Source: Nocardioides sp. BGMRC 2183 (GTDB lineage Bacteria; Actinomycetota; Actinomycetes; Propionibacteriales; Nocardioidaceae). From it: 64,000 bases of DNA. Position 1 is the stretch's first letter, and every line of letters begins with the position of its first letter. Below, in pieces: positions 37,890 through 46,916 of this stretch. A program made the position numbers and the translations under genes. The stretch is taken from NCBI GenBank assembly GCA_008123405.1, contig VSSA01000023.1, forward strand, positions 1-64,000, written 5' to 3'. The notes beneath the pieces are model-generated. The model was not told where the DNA came from and did no database searches. It saw only the letters and a program-made list of their open reading frames with translations.

Positions 37890-38555
37890 TCAGGAGTCGG
37901 TCTCAGGGTTGTCGTCGGTGGCCGCTCCGCGCTCAGCCGCGTCGAGCGCGAGTGCCTGGCGTCGTACCTTCAGGATCCGGAAGGCGACCGTGTAGGTGTT
38001 GGCGAACGCGAGCGCCCACAGCGTCACGTAGATCAGGATGTCGGCGTCGAAGATGCCGGCGAAGCCGGTCATCACCAAGATCGCGACCAACCGGTCGGCC
38101 CGCTCCGCGATACCGCCCTTGGCGTCCATCTCCAGCGACTCCGCGCGGGCCCGGGCGTAGGAGGTGACCGATCCCATCACCAGGCAGTACAGCGTCACGC
38201 AGAGGTAGAGGAAGCTGTCGCCGTGCTCGGGGCGGGCGAAGTAGAGGGCGAGACCGCCGAAGACCGCACCGTCGCCGATCCGGTCCAGGGTGGAGTCCCA
38301 GAAGGCCCCGAAGCGGGACTTGCGGCCCAGCTCCCGCGCCATCTTCCCGTCGACCAGATCGCTGAAGACGAAGGCCGTGATGAAGAGGACGCCGATCAGC
38401 AGCTCGCCCATCGGGAAGAAGATCAGGGCGCCGGCTGCGACGCCGAGGGTGCCGACCAGCGTCACCGCGTCCGGGCTGATCCCGAGGCGGATGAAGAGGC
38501 GCACCACCGGGAGCAGGACGACGCCCTGCCAGAATTCCTTGAATCGGTCCAACAT
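37890..38555 (-). CDS. CDP-alcohol phosphatidyltransferase (PgsA1/PIP synthase type)
   Basis: A 221-residue membrane enzyme whose catalytic motif matches D-x2-D-G-x2-A-R-x8-G-x3-D-x3-D exactly: D66, D69, G70, A73, R74, G83, D87 and D91. In actinobacteria of this gene order the enzyme makes phosphatidylinositol phosphate from CDP-diacylglycerol and inositol phosphate. Six membrane spans are predicted. ATG at 38555. The acyltransferase and mannosyltransferase genes that usually follow (patA, pimA) are not here; pdxS follows directly. Phosphatidylglycerophosphate synthesis is the alternative. Confidence 0.82.
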   Translation of the reverse strand: MLDRFKEFWQGVVLLPVVRLFIRLGISPDAVTLVGTLGVAAGALIFFPMGELLIGVLFITAFVFSDLVDGKMARELGRKSRFGAFWDSTLDRIGDGAVFGGLALYFARPEHGDSFLYLCVTLYCLVMGSVTSYARARAESLEMDAKGGIAERADRLVAILVMTGFAGIFDADILIYVTLWALAFANTYTVAFRILKVRRQALALDAAERGAATDDNPETDS

Positions 38556-38588
38556 CGCTGCGAACCCTAGCCTGCACTCATCGCGGGC

Positions 38589-39116
38589 TCAGCCCCAGTG
38601 GTCGGCGAGCAGGTCCCGGGTCTGCTCCAGCAACTGCGGCAGCGTCTTGGTGCCGCCGATCACGGTCAGGAAGTTGGCGTCTCCGGACCAGCGGGGGACC
38701 ACGTGCTGGTGCAGGTGCGCGGCCAGCGAGCCGCCGGCCGCTCCCCCGAGGTTGAGGCCGACGTTGAACGCGTGCGGCTGGGCGATCTTGCGGATCGAGC
38801 TGATCGCCTGCTGGGTCAGCCGGGCGACCTCCACCGTCTCCTCCTCGTCCAGATCGGTGTAGTCGGCCACGTGCCGGTAGGGCAGCACCATCAGGTGGCC
38901 GGGGTTGTAGGGGTAGAGGTTGAGCACGACGTAGGCGCTCACGCCGCGCACCACCACGAGGTCGTCGTCGGTGGAGGTCGCCGGGTCGCTGGTGATCCGG
39001 CAGAAGGGACACTCCGGCTTGGGCGGGCCGTCGACGCCAGCGTCTTTCTCCTCCCCGCGCACATAGGTCATCCGGTGCGGTGTCCAGAGCCGCTCGAGAC
39101 CGTCCGGGTCGGTCAT
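38589..39116 (-). CDS. HIT-domain protein (nucleotide phosphohydrolase/phosphorylase-like)
   Basis: The 175-residue protein has a zinc-type CPFC (36-39) and the histidine triad HLHQH (H134, H136, H138), typical of the AP4A phosphorylase-like group seen between thrS and pgsA in actinobacteria (Rv2613c type). The ATG at 39116 overlaps the TetR stop by 4 bases. The family's Ap4A activity is known in mycobacteria; its role here is inferred. Confidence 0.9.
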   Translation of the reverse strand: MTDPDGLERLWTPHRMTYVRGEEKDAGVDGPPKPECPFCRITSDPATSTDDDLVVVRGVSAYVVLNLYPYNPGHLMVLPYRHVADYTDLDEEETVEVARLTQQAISSIRKIAQPHAFNVGLNLGGAAGGSLAAHLHQHVVPRWSGDANFLTVIGGTKTLPQLLEQTRDLLADHWG

Positions 39117-39829
39117 CCCTCCACCCCCAGCGGTTCGAGCAGATCGCGGATCGGCAGATCCGGGAGGTCGATCCCCCGGGACTGCGCCAGGCCGTCGACC
39201 TGCAGCCAGATCGACTCGGACAGGATGCCGATGAAGGTGTCCACCTCGGGGACCCTCTCCTCCCGTGCCATCCACCTGCGGACGGCGGCGAAGACTGCGT
39301 TGATCATGCCGAACACCCAGGGGTCCAGCCCGGCACGGTCGTCGTGTTCGAGCTCGGCACCCAGGGAGGACACGACCTGCTCCATCACGACCTCGATCGC
39401 GCCGGCGATGGCCTGCATCGCCTGGTTGATCGGACTGTCGCCCCAGCCCGCCAGGTCACGACCGGCGAACCAGACCAGTGACGGGTGCTCCACCGCCCAA
39501 CGGACGAATGCGGCGATCAGGCCGTGCACGATCTCGTCGGGACGCCCGTCGATGGTGAGGGCCGGCGCGAGGACGTCGCCGAGGCGGGCGCAGAGGGCCC
39601 GCTGCACCGCGCGGTCCAGATCGGCGCGGTCCTCGAAGTGGCGGTAGAGGACCGTCCGCTTCATCCCGGCGGCGTCGGCGACGGCCTGGAGCTGGAGCTC
39701 CTCGCCGGGCGACTGCTGCTCGAGGACCGCGATCGCCGCGTCGACGATGGCGCGTCGACGGGTCCGGTTGTGCTCGTCCCAGCGGCTCTGGCGACCGTCG
39801 GTCCGGCTCTCCGGCGCTGTCGACGTCAT
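39113..39829 (-). CDS. TetR/AcrR-family transcriptional regulator
   Basis: A 238-residue repressor-like protein. The N-terminal helix-turn-helix spans about residues 25-70 (RRAIVDAAIAVLEQQ...LQAVADAAGMKRTVLYRHFEDRADLDRAV), and the C-terminal ligand domain shows no recognised family. It overlaps the HIT gene, so both are probably on one transcript with it; its target is not evident. ATG at 39829. A TetR gene is not usual between thrS and this HIT gene. Confidence 0.88.
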   Translation of the reverse strand: MTSTAPESRTDGRQSRWDEHNRTRRRAIVDAAIAVLEQQSPGEELQLQAVADAAGMKRTVLYRHFEDRADLDRAVQRALCARLGDVLAPALTIDGRPDEIVHGLIAAFVRWAVEHPSLVWFAGRDLAGWGDSPINQAMQAIAGAIEVVMEQVVSSLGAELEHDDRAGLDPWVFGMINAVFAAVRRWMAREERVPEVDTFIGILSESIWLQVDGLAQSRGIDLPDLPIRDLLEPLGVEG

Positions 39830-39911
39830 GCCCCTCCGCTCCTCGTGACCGGTCTGCGAAGCGTAGCCTGTGCGGCCCGACGGCGACCCCCGGGTGGTTC
39901 GGAGACGCCTC

Positions 39912-39927
39912 AGCGTGGATCCACGCT
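39912..39927. terminator. 16-base palindrome at the end of the lipoprotein gene
   Basis: AGCGTGGATCCACGCT is a perfect palindrome beginning at the last base of the stop codon; one mismatch further out the stem continues two pairs. No T-run. It may be a weak terminator before the TetR gene, or chance. Confidence 0.3.
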
Positions 39928-40901
39928 CAGGTCTGGTGGAACCAGCGTCCCAGGTCGGCGGCGATCCCCGGGCAGGTCACGTTGTGGTCGCGCCGCTGCT
40001 CCACCCACTGGCCGAAGACCGCCTCACCGCCCTGGATCGACCAGTCGTCGCCGCAGCGCGACAGCGCCTCCTCCCGGGAGGTCTCGCCCGCAGCACGCCA
40101 CTCCGGGACCTCCAGCCGGAGGTCGCCGACCACCTCGTCCCACAGATGGGGCGTGGAGTAGACACCGATCTCGTAACCGGCGTCGACGTACCCACGCGCG
40201 GCCCCCTCGATCACGGCGGCGTTGGCGGTCTTGTCGCTGCTCCAGGCGAAGTCCGGGACCGGTTCGACGTCGATCCACACGATCGGTGTCTGCAGTCCCG
40301 CGGACCCCATGTTGCCGATGTTGTAGCGGGCCTGCTGGTAGCCGACGTTGCGCAGTCGACCCAGGTCGCTGGCGGCGTCGAAGGGGCCCTGGTCGCCGTA
40401 CTCGGCGAGGGTGTCGGCGTCGGGATAGCTCGACACCGCATACGCCGCGAGCATCAGCTGGTGATCGCTCACCCAGTCGACCTGGTCGGTCAGGCACGGG
40501 TTCGGTGTGAAGCCCGGACCGTTGGTGAGCCCGACGATGACGAACTGGGCCTCCGGGACCGGCATCGGCATGCCCAGCGTGCGCTTCTCCGGGATCCCCA
40601 TCCCCGGCGGACACTGCGGCCAGCTGATGTCTGCACCGAGCAGCGCGCCGTCGACCGGCGCGATGTCACCCTCGTCCTCCCCCTCCTTGGCCAGGTCCTC
40701 GGCGAGATCGGCCAGGTCTCCGGCGTCCTCACCGGGGACGCTCTGTCCGCCGTCACGCTCGCCGGCGTCCTTGCCGGAGTCGGCCGTCGCCGTGGTGTCC
40801 GTCGATCCCGGCGCCGCCTGGTCCGGTGTGGAGGCACACCCGGCCAGCATCAGCGCGAACGACGCCACCAATGCCAGGGTGTGGCTCCTCCAAAGGTGCA
40901 C
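39927..40901 (-). CDS. lipoprotein with glycoside hydrolase-like (TIM-barrel, DUF1906-type) domain
   Basis: The 324-residue product opens with a lipoprotein signal (SHTLALVASFALMLAGC), the lipidated Cys followed by an acidic Thr/Asp/Glu-rich linker of about 70 residues. The main domain begins LGADISWPQCPPGMG. It contains strand-like FVIVGLTNGPGF, MLAAYAVSSYPD, TPIVWIDVEPVPDF and GYEIGVYSTPHLWDEVVG, resembling GH25/DUF1906 peptidoglycan-hydrolase-like barrels. The D/E pair in WIDVEP would be the catalytic candidates. Activity is inferred only. GTG at 40901, 4 bases after thrS. Confidence 0.68.
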   Translation of the reverse strand: MHLWRSHTLALVASFALMLAGCASTPDQAAPGSTDTTATADSGKDAGERDGGQSVPGEDAGDLADLAEDLAKEGEDEGDIAPVDGALLGADISWPQCPPGMGIPEKRTLGMPMPVPEAQFVIVGLTNGPGFTPNPCLTDQVDWVSDHQLMLAAYAVSSYPDADTLAEYGDQGPFDAASDLGRLRNVGYQQARYNIGNMGSAGLQTPIVWIDVEPVPDFAWSSDKTANAAVIEGAARGYVDAGYEIGVYSTPHLWDEVVGDLRLEVPEWRAAGETSREEALSRCGDDWSIQGGEAVFGQWVEQRRDHNVTCPGIAADLGRWFHQT

Positions 40902-40905
40902 CAGG

Positions 40906-42912
40906 TCAGACCTGCTCGCGCGAGGCGACGGCGGCGACGACCCGCTCGATCGCCTCCGCGACCGGGACCCCGTTGTCCTGGCGGCCGTCGCGATAGCGGA
41001 AGCTGACCGCTCCAGCCTCCACGTCGTTGTCACCGGCGATCACCATGAACGGCACCTTCTGCAGCTGTGCGTTGCGGATCTTCTTCTGCATCCGGTCGTC
41101 GGAGGTGTCGATCTCCACCCGGATGCCCTGGCCGCGCAGCTGAGCGGCCACGTCGCGCAGGTAGCCCTCGTGCCGCTCGGCGATCGGGATGCCCTGCACC
41201 TGGACCGGGGCCAGCCACGGAGGGAACGCGCCCGCGTAGTGCTCCACCAGTACGCCGAGGAACCGCTCGATGGAGCCGAACTTCGCCGAGTGGATCATCA
41301 CCGGCTGCTGGCGCGAGCCGTCGGCGGCGACGTACTCGAGGTTGAAGCGGTCGGTCGAGGGCTGGTTGAAGTCGTACTGGACCGTGCCCATCTGCCAGGT
41401 GCGGCCGATCGCGTCCCGGGCCTGGACGGAGATCTTCGGCCCGTAGTAGGCCGCGCCACCCGGGTCCGGCACCAGCTCGAGACCGGTCGCCGTGGCGACC
41501 TCCTCCAGCACCTTGGTGGCGACCTCCCAGTCCTCGTCGGAGCCGATGAACTTGTCCTTGGAGGCGTCGCGGGTGGAGAGCTCGAGGTAGAAGTCGTCGA
41601 TGCCGAAGTCCCGCAGCAGCGAGAGCATGAACTCCAACAGGTGCTTCACCTCCTCGGGCGCCTGCTCCGGCGTGCAGTAGGAGTGCGAGTCGTCCTGGGC
41701 GAAGCCACGGACCCTGGTGAGACCGTGGATCACGCCGGACTTCTCGTGCCGATAGACGCTGCCGAACTCGAAGAGACGCAGCGGCAGTTCACGGTAGGAG
41801 CGCTGGCGGGAGCGGAAGATGAGGTTGTGCATCGGGCAGTTCATCGCCTTGAGGCGATAGTCCATGCCGTCGACGTCGAGCGCGGGGAACATGCCCTCGC
41901 CGTAGTACGGCAGGTGACCGGAGGTGTAGAAGAGCCCCTCCTTGGCGATGTGCGGCGTGCCGACATAGTCGAATCCCTCGGCGATGTGGCGCTCGCGGAC
42001 GTAGTCCTCCATCGCGCGCTTGATCACGCCACCCTTGGGGTGGAAGACGGGCAGGCCGGAGCCGATCTCGTCGGGGAAGCTGAACAGGTCCAGCTCGCGG
42101 CCGAGCTTGCGGTGGTCGCGCCGCTCAGCCTCCTCGATCCGGTGCAGGTGGGCGTCGAGCTCGTCCTTGCTGGGCCACGCGGTGCCGTAGATCCGCTGCA
42201 GCTGCTTGTTCTTCTCATCCCCGCGCCAGTACGCCGCCGCGCTCCGCATCAGCTTGAACGCCGGGATCCGCTTGGTGGTGGGCAGGTGCGGCCCGCGGCA
42301 CAGGTCGGACCAGGCGACCTCGCCCTTGCGGTTGACGTTGTCGTAGATGGTGAGCTCCCCCGCGCCGACCTCGGCGCCCGCACCTTCGGCTGCCTCGGCG
42401 GCCCCCTCGCCCATGCTGCCCTTCAACCCGATCAACTCGACCTTGTAGGGCTCGTCGGCCAGCTCGGCCAGCGCGTCGGCGTCGGTGGTGACCCGCCGCT
42501 CGAAGCGCTGGTTCTCCTTGATGATCTTGCGCATCGCCGTCTCGAGGCGGGCCAGGTCCTCGGGGACGAAGGGCGTCTCGACGTCGAAGTCGTAGTAGAA
42601 GCCGTCGGTGATCGGCGGGCCGATGCCGAGCTTGGCCTCACCGAAGATCTGTTGCACGGCCTGGGCCAGCACGTGCGCGGTGGAGTGACGCAGGATGTCG
42701 AGTCCGTCCGGACTGCCGATCGGAACGGACTCCACGGCGTCGCCGTCGGCCAACTCGTAGGAGAGGTCCTTGAGCTCGTCGCCGACCCGCGCAGCGACCA
42801 CGTCGGCGGAGTCCGCAGCGTCGGTGAAGAGCTCCCAGGCCTTGGTGCCCGCGGTCGTCACCCGCTCCTCACGCTCACCGGCGTGGATGCGGACGACCTT
42901 GATCTCGGACAC
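40906..42912 (-). CDS. thrS: threonine--tRNA ligase
   Basis: ThrRS (668 aa) has the N-terminal TGS domain, the editing domain with [11 protein letters not shown], and the class II core with the zinc site ([12 protein letters not shown]) and [17 protein letters not shown]. The anticodon domain closes the protein. GTG at 42912 with a clean AGGAGG site; the in-frame extension upstream runs into fadA6 and is not real. The leader carries a 13-bp stem-loop, described separately. Confidence 0.97.
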   Translation of the reverse strand: MSEIKVVRIHAGEREERVTTAGTKAWELFTDAADSADVVAARVGDELKDLSYELADGDAVESVPIGSPDGLDILRHSTAHVLAQAVQQIFGEAKLGIGPPITDGFYYDFDVETPFVPEDLARLETAMRKIIKENQRFERRVTTDADALAELADEPYKVELIGLKGSMGEGAAEAAEGAGAEVGAGELTIYDNVNRKGEVAWSDLCRGPHLPTTKRIPAFKLMRSAAAYWRGDEKNKQLQRIYGTAWPSKDELDAHLHRIEEAERRDHRKLGRELDLFSFPDEIGSGLPVFHPKGGVIKRAMEDYVRERHIAEGFDYVGTPHIAKEGLFYTSGHLPYYGEGMFPALDVDGMDYRLKAMNCPMHNLIFRSRQRSYRELPLRLFEFGSVYRHEKSGVIHGLTRVRGFAQDDSHSYCTPEQAPEEVKHLLEFMLSLLRDFGIDDFYLELSTRDASKDKFIGSDEDWEVATKVLEEVATATGLELVPDPGGAAYYGPKISVQARDAIGRTWQMGTVQYDFNQPSTDRFNLEYVAADGSRQQPVMIHSAKFGSIERFLGVLVEHYAGAFPPWLAPVQVQGIPIAERHEGYLRDVAAQLRGQGIRVEIDTSDDRMQKKIRNAQLQKVPFMVIAGDNDVEAGAVSFRYRDGRQDNGVPVAEAIERVVAAVASREQV

Positions 42913-42935
42913 TGCGTTGCCTCCTGGTTGTTGCT

Positions 42936-43003
42936 GGCTCCACCCGCGTGCTCGGGCAGGACCCGATCGTATCGAGATGTCCCCGGTCGTCGCGGGTGGA
43001 GCC
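42936..43003 (-). promoter_or_regulatory. thrS leader stem-loop
   Basis: A perfect 13-bp inverted repeat (GGCTCCACCCGCG, 42936-42948, with its complement 42991-43003) encloses a 42-base loop. Its downstream arm ends about 12 bases before the thrS AGGAGG. The loop includes a TACGAT sequence that would suit a -10 box, so this could be either an RNA leader controlling translation or a promoter region with an operator. It does not show a T-box core. Confidence 0.5.
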
Positions 43004-43016
43004 TGGGGAAGCAGGC

Positions 43017-44180
43017 TCAGAGCCGTTCGATGATGGTCACGTTGGCCTGACCGCCGCCCTCGCACATGGTCTGCAGCCCGTAACGGCCGCCGGTGCGCTC
43101 GAGCTCGTTGAGCAGCGTGGTCATCAGCCGGGTGCCGGTGGCCCCGATCGGGTGACCGAGCGCGATGCCGCCGCCGTTGACGTTGACGCGTTCGTGCGGG
43201 GCGCCGGTCTCCTTCATCCAGGCCAGCACCACGGAGGCGAACGCCTCGTTGCACTCGAACAGGTCGATGTCATCGATGCCGAGCCCGGTGCGGGCCAGGG
43301 CGTGCTTGGTCGCCTCGATCGGTCCGGTGAGCATCCAGACCGGGTCGTCGCCGCGCACGGAGAGGTGGTGGATCCGGGCCCGCGGGGTGAGCTGGTGGTC
43401 GTTGACCGCCTGCTCGGAGGCGACCAGCAGGGCCGAGGCGCCGTCGCAGATCTGCGAGGCGACAGCTGCGGTGATCCGGCCGCCGGGGGCCAGCGGGTCG
43501 AGGCCGGCCATCTTCTCCAGCGAGGTCTCGCGCGGGCACTGGTCGACGGCGAACTCCTCGCCGTTCGCGAGCGGGAACGGCACGATCTGGTCGCCGAACC
43601 TCCCCTCGGCGATCGCCGCGCGCGCCCGTTCGTGCGAGGCGAGCGCGAAGCGCTCCATCTCCTCACGGCTGATGTCCCACTTCTCCGCGATCATCTCCGC
43701 GGAGCGGAACTGGCTGACCTCTTGGTCGCCGTAGCGCTTCAACCATCCGGGAGACTCGGCGAACGGCGTGGTGAAGCCGTACTGCTGGCCCACCAGCATC
43801 GCGGCCGAGATCGGGATCGCGCTCATGTTCTGCACGCCGCCGGCCACCACCAGGTCCTGGGTGCCGGACAGCACACCCTGGGCGGCAAAGTGCACCGCCT
43901 GCTGGGACGAGCCGCACTGGCGGTCGATGGTGACGCCGGGGACGTGGTCGGGCAGCCCGGCCACCAGCCATGCGGTGCGAGCGATGTCGCCGGCCTGGGA
44001 GCCGATCGTGTCGCAGCAACCCAGGATCACGTCGTCGACCGCCCCGGGCTCGACGCCGGTGCGCTCCACGAGCGCGCTCAGGGTGTGCGCCGCGAGGTCG
44101 GCGGAGTGGACCTCGGCGAGCGCTCCCCCGCGCTTGCCGACAGCGGTGCGGACCGCGTCGACGATGTAGGCCTCAGCCAT
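43017..44180 (-). CDS. fadA6: acetyl-CoA acetyltransferase FadA6 (steroid rings C/D)
   Basis: This 387-residue thiolase has nucleophile C89 (DRQCGSSQQ), H343 in [12 protein letters not shown] and the second Cys C373 in CEGGGQA. The start [19 protein letters not shown] and overall sequence match the KstR2-regulon thiolase FadA6, which cleaves a ring-opened C/D intermediate of cholesterol catabolism in the cytosol. It closes the fadE30-ipdF-kstR2-fadA6 operon, 12 bases after kstR2. ATG at 44180. Confidence 0.92.
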   Translation of the reverse strand: MAEAYIVDAVRTAVGKRGGALAEVHSADLAAHTLSALVERTGVEPGAVDDVILGCCDTIGSQAGDIARTAWLVAGLPDHVPGVTIDRQCGSSQQAVHFAAQGVLSGTQDLVVAGGVQNMSAIPISAAMLVGQQYGFTTPFAESPGWLKRYGDQEVSQFRSAEMIAEKWDISREEMERFALASHERARAAIAEGRFGDQIVPFPLANGEEFAVDQCPRETSLEKMAGLDPLAPGGRITAAVASQICDGASALLVASEQAVNDHQLTPRARIHHLSVRGDDPVWMLTGPIEATKHALARTGLGIDDIDLFECNEAFASVVLAWMKETGAPHERVNVNGGGIALGHPIGATGTRLMTTLLNELERTGGRYGLQTMCEGGGQANVTIIERL

Positions 44181-44192
44181 GGTGGATTCCTT

Positions 44193-44813
44193 TCACTTCG
44201 CGATCCCGTCGAGCAGGATCCGGACGTACTGGTCGGCGACATCGGTATGGGTGAGTCCGCCGCCCGGCCGGTACCAGCGGACGGCCACCCAGACGGTGTC
44301 GCGGATGAAGCGGTAGGTCAGGGTGACGTCGAGGTCGTCGCGCAGCATCCCGGTCGCGACACCCTCCTCCAGCAGGGTCACCCACACCTGACGTGACTGG
44401 GCGTTGCGGTCGGCGAGGTAGCCGAACCGCGGGAACGTACCGAGGTAGTCGGCCTCGTTCTGGAAGATCGCCACCTCTGCTGGATTGTTCTCGATCGCCT
44501 CGAAGGAGACCCGGAAGGCCCGCTCCAGCTTGCTCCGGGCATCGTCGTCACTGCCGAGGATCTCCTCGTAGCGAGCGAACAGCTCGGTCTGGAACACGGA
44601 GAGGATCTCGTCGACCATCGACTCTTTGGAGTCGAAGTGGTGGTAGAGGCTGCCGGACTGGATCCCGGCCGCGTCGGCGATGTCGCGCACGGTGGTGTTG
44701 CGGAACCCCTTGTCGGCAAAGAGGCGTGCCGCGATCGCCAGCAGTTCGGTACGACGAGCGCCGCTGGTCGTCGTACCGCCGCCGTTGCGGGAGCGAGCGC
44801 CGGACTCAGGCAT
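44193..44813 (-). CDS. kstR2: TetR-family repressor KstR2
   Basis: A 206-residue TetR regulator. The DNA-binding domain ARRTELLAIAARLFADKGF...TTVRDIADAAGIQSGSLYHHFDSKESMVDEIL and C-terminal FIRDTVWVAVRWYRPGGG closely match KstR2, the repressor of the rings C/D steroid regulon that is released by HIP-CoA in mycobacteria. It sits in its own target operon, overlapping ipdF by 8 bases, so autoregulation is expected. A matching palindrome lies at 46853-46878. Confidence 0.93.
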   Translation of the reverse strand: MPESGARSRNGGGTTTSGARRTELLAIAARLFADKGFRNTTVRDIADAAGIQSGSLYHHFDSKESMVDEILSVFQTELFARYEEILGSDDDARSKLERAFRVSFEAIENNPAEVAIFQNEADYLGTFPRFGYLADRNAQSRQVWVTLLEEGVATGMLRDDLDVTLTYRFIRDTVWVAVRWYRPGGGLTHTDVADQYVRILLDGIAK

Positions 44814-45621
44814 GTTGGCTGCTCACCGAGACCACCTCGCCGGTCATGTAGGACGCATAGTCGCTGGCCAGGAAGACCATCACGTTGGCCACCTCCCACG
44901 GCGCCGCGGCCCGTCCGAACGCCTCCCGCTGCTTGAGCTCGACGAGCAGCTCGGCGGAGGTCACCTTCTCCAGGAACGGGTGCATCGCCAGGCTCGGGGA
45001 GACCGCGTTGACCCGGATCCCGTACGACGCCAGGTCGGTCGCCGAGCATCGGGTCAGCGCCATCACGCCGGCCTTGGCCGCGGCGTAGTGCGCCTGGCCC
45101 TCCTGGGCCCGCCAGCCGATCACGGAGGCGTTGTTGACGATCACGCCCCGCTTGCCGGCGTCCCGCATCCGCCGCCCGGCGGCGCGCACGCAGCGCATCG
45201 TGCCGGTCAGCGTGATGTCGAGGACCCTGCTCCACTCCTCGTCGGCCATCTCCAGGATGTCGGCGGTGCCGCCGAGTCCGGCGTTGTTGATCATGACGTC
45301 CACGCCGCCGAACTCCTCGGCGGCGTCGAGGAGTGCGGTGACCTGCTCCTCGTCGGTGACGTCGCAGACCAGCTGGCGGACCCGATCGGCGCCGAACTCG
45401 GCGGCCAGCGACTCCTCTGCCTCGGCGAGCCGTCGGGCGTGGGTGTCACTGAAGACCACCGCCTTCGCCCCCTCCTCCAGGGCGCGGCGCACCACGGCAG
45501 CACCAATCCCGGCGCCGGCCGCCGCGGTCACCACGACCACCCTGCCGGCCAGCAGGTCGTGCCCGGGGACATAGTCGGGGGTGGGTTGCTCCACCTTGTG
45601 GTTGCTGCTCGGTTCGGTCAT
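44806..45621 (-). CDS. ipdF: short-chain dehydrogenase IpdF (5-hydroxy-HIP oxidation)
   Basis: IpdF (271 aa) is an SDR. The nucleotide site is VVTAAAGAGIG (30-40), NNAG is at 112-115, and the catalytic Ser166, Tyr179 and Lys183 are in place (HYAAAKAG). In cholesterol-degrading actinobacteria IpdF oxidises the 5-hydroxyl of the HIP-derived intermediate. The C-terminus (MTGEVVSVSSQHA) matches the mycobacterial protein. ATG at 45621; it lies 11 bases after fadE30. Confidence 0.92.
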   Translation of the reverse strand: MTEPSSNHKVEQPTPDYVPGHDLLAGRVVVVTAAAGAGIGAAVVRRALEEGAKAVVFSDTHARRLAEAEESLAAEFGADRVRQLVCDVTDEEQVTALLDAAEEFGGVDVMINNAGLGGTADILEMADEEWSRVLDITLTGTMRCVRAAGRRMRDAGKRGVIVNNASVIGWRAQEGQAHYAAAKAGVMALTRCSATDLASYGIRVNAVSPSLAMHPFLEKVTSAELLVELKQREAFGRAAAPWEVANVMVFLASDYASYMTGEVVSVSSQHA

Positions 45622-45632
45622 GGGCTCCTGCC

Positions 45633-46844
45633 TCAGTTCTTGGGCAGACCGAGCACCCGCTCGGCCAAGATGTTCTTCTGGATCTCGTCGCTGCCGCCGT
45701 AGATGGTGTCGGCGCGGGAGAAGAGGAAGAGACGCTGGTGGGCGTCCAGGTCGTAGTGGCCGGCGCCGGCGAGGTCACGACCTGCCCGGGTGAGCAGGCC
45801 GTCGACCCCCGCGACGTCCATCGCCACCTCACCGAGCCGACGGTGCCAGCCGGACCAGGCCAACTTGAAGATCGAGCCGGCGCCGCCGCCGGCCGCGGAG
45901 TCCTCGCCGCCCTGGACCAGGGCGAGCGAGCGCAGCGCATAGCTGCGGATCGCACTCAGCTCGGTGCGCAGCGCGGCCAGACGGTCGCGCACCACCGGGT
46001 CGTCGATGCTGCCGTTGGCCTTGGCTCGCTCCACGACCTCGTCGAGCTCGCGTGCGAATCCGACGGTCTGGCCCAGGGTGGAGACGCCGCGCTCGAAGCC
46101 GAGCAGGCCCATCGCCACGCCCCAGCCGGCGCCGACCTCACCGACCACATGGCCTGCCGGCGTACGGGCTCCTTCGAAGAAGACCTCGTTGAACTCCGAG
46201 CCGCTGGTGAGCTGTTCGATCGGGCGGATCTCCACCCCGTCCTGCTGCAGCGGGACGAGCAGGAAGGAGAGGCCGCGGTGTCGCTGCGAGCCGGGTTCGG
46301 TGCGGGCCACGACGAAGCACCAGTCGGCCACGTGCGCCATCGAGGTCCAGACCTTCTGGCCGTCGACCACCCAGTGGCCGGCTGCCTCGTCCAGGCGTGC
46401 CTTGGTCTGCACGCCGGCGAGGTCGGACCCGGCACCGGGCTCGGAGTATCCCTGCGCCCAGAGCTCGCGGACGGAGACGATCTCCGGCAGGAAGCGGCGC
46501 TGCTGCTCGGGGGTGCCGAACGCGATCAGGGTCGGCCCGAGCAGCTGCTCGCCGAGGTGGTTGACCCCGGCCGGCGCGCCGGATCTGGCGTACTCCTCGT
46601 GGAAGATCACCTGCTGCCACAGCGACAGGCCGCGCCCGCCGTGCTCGGTCGGCCAGCCGACGGCGGTCCAGCCGTGCTCGGCCAGGTGTCGGTTCCAGGC
46701 AAGTCGCTCGTCGTGCGCCTCGTGCTCGCGGCCCGGGCCTCCGAGCCCCTTGAGGGCTCCCCACTCACCGGCCAGGTGGTCGGCCAGCCAGTCCCGGATC
46801 TCGGCACGGAACGCGCGGTCCTCCGCGCTCTCGGTCAAGTCCAC
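45633..46844 (-). CDS. fadE30: acyl-CoA dehydrogenase FadE30
   Basis: FadE30 (403 aa) is an FAD-dependent acyl-CoA dehydrogenase for a HIP-CoA-derived steroid intermediate. Family marks are GGPGREHEA, GWPTEHGGRGLSLWQQV, the FAD loop EPGAGSDLAGVQTKA and VWTSMAHVADW. The C-terminal YGGSDEIQKNILAERVLGLP carries the family's FAD/substrate-binding acidic region. The start is GTG at 46844; the operator palindrome begins only 8 bases upstream, leaving no room for a normal ribosome site, so the transcript may be leaderless. First gene of the minus-strand operon. Confidence 0.92.
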   Translation of the reverse strand: MDLTESAEDRAFRAEIRDWLADHLAGEWGALKGLGGPGREHEAHDERLAWNRHLAEHGWTAVGWPTEHGGRGLSLWQQVIFHEEYARSGAPAGVNHLGEQLLGPTLIAFGTPEQQRRFLPEIVSVRELWAQGYSEPGAGSDLAGVQTKARLDEAAGHWVVDGQKVWTSMAHVADWCFVVARTEPGSQRHRGLSFLLVPLQQDGVEIRPIEQLTSGSEFNEVFFEGARTPAGHVVGEVGAGWGVAMGLLGFERGVSTLGQTVGFARELDEVVERAKANGSIDDPVVRDRLAALRTELSAIRSYALRSLALVQGGEDSAAGGGAGSIFKLAWSGWHRRLGEVAMDVAGVDGLLTRAGRDLAGAGHYDLDAHQRLFLFSRADTIYGGSDEIQKNILAERVLGLPKN

Positions 46845-46852
46845 AGGTGATA

Positions 46853-46878
46853 GCCTACCAAGCAAATGCTTGGTAGGC
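46853..46878. promoter_or_regulatory. probable KstR2 operator between fadE30 and fadD3
   Basis: Two perfect 11-base arms (GCCTACCAAGC and GCTTGGTAGGC, 46853-46863 and 46868-46878) flank the spacer AAAT. CAAG and CTTG half-sites are those of the published mycobacterial KstR2 motif, but the spacing is 6 bases between them rather than 2. It lies in a divergent promoter region, as expected for KstR2. Confidence 0.7.
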
Positions 46879-46916
46879 AGCCCGGATCCCCTTCCGGGGC
46901 CGACGGAGGAGAGGGA

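Noticed and set aside
42936-43003. T-box riboswitch for thrS
   Set aside because: The stem shares only GGGTGG-like bases with the T-box core; specifier loop and antiterminator cannot be drawn.
46866-46916. Upstream ATG (46866) as the fadD3 start
   Set aside because: It lies inside the operator palindrome; the ATG at 46917 has a strong ribosome site and the expected N-terminus.
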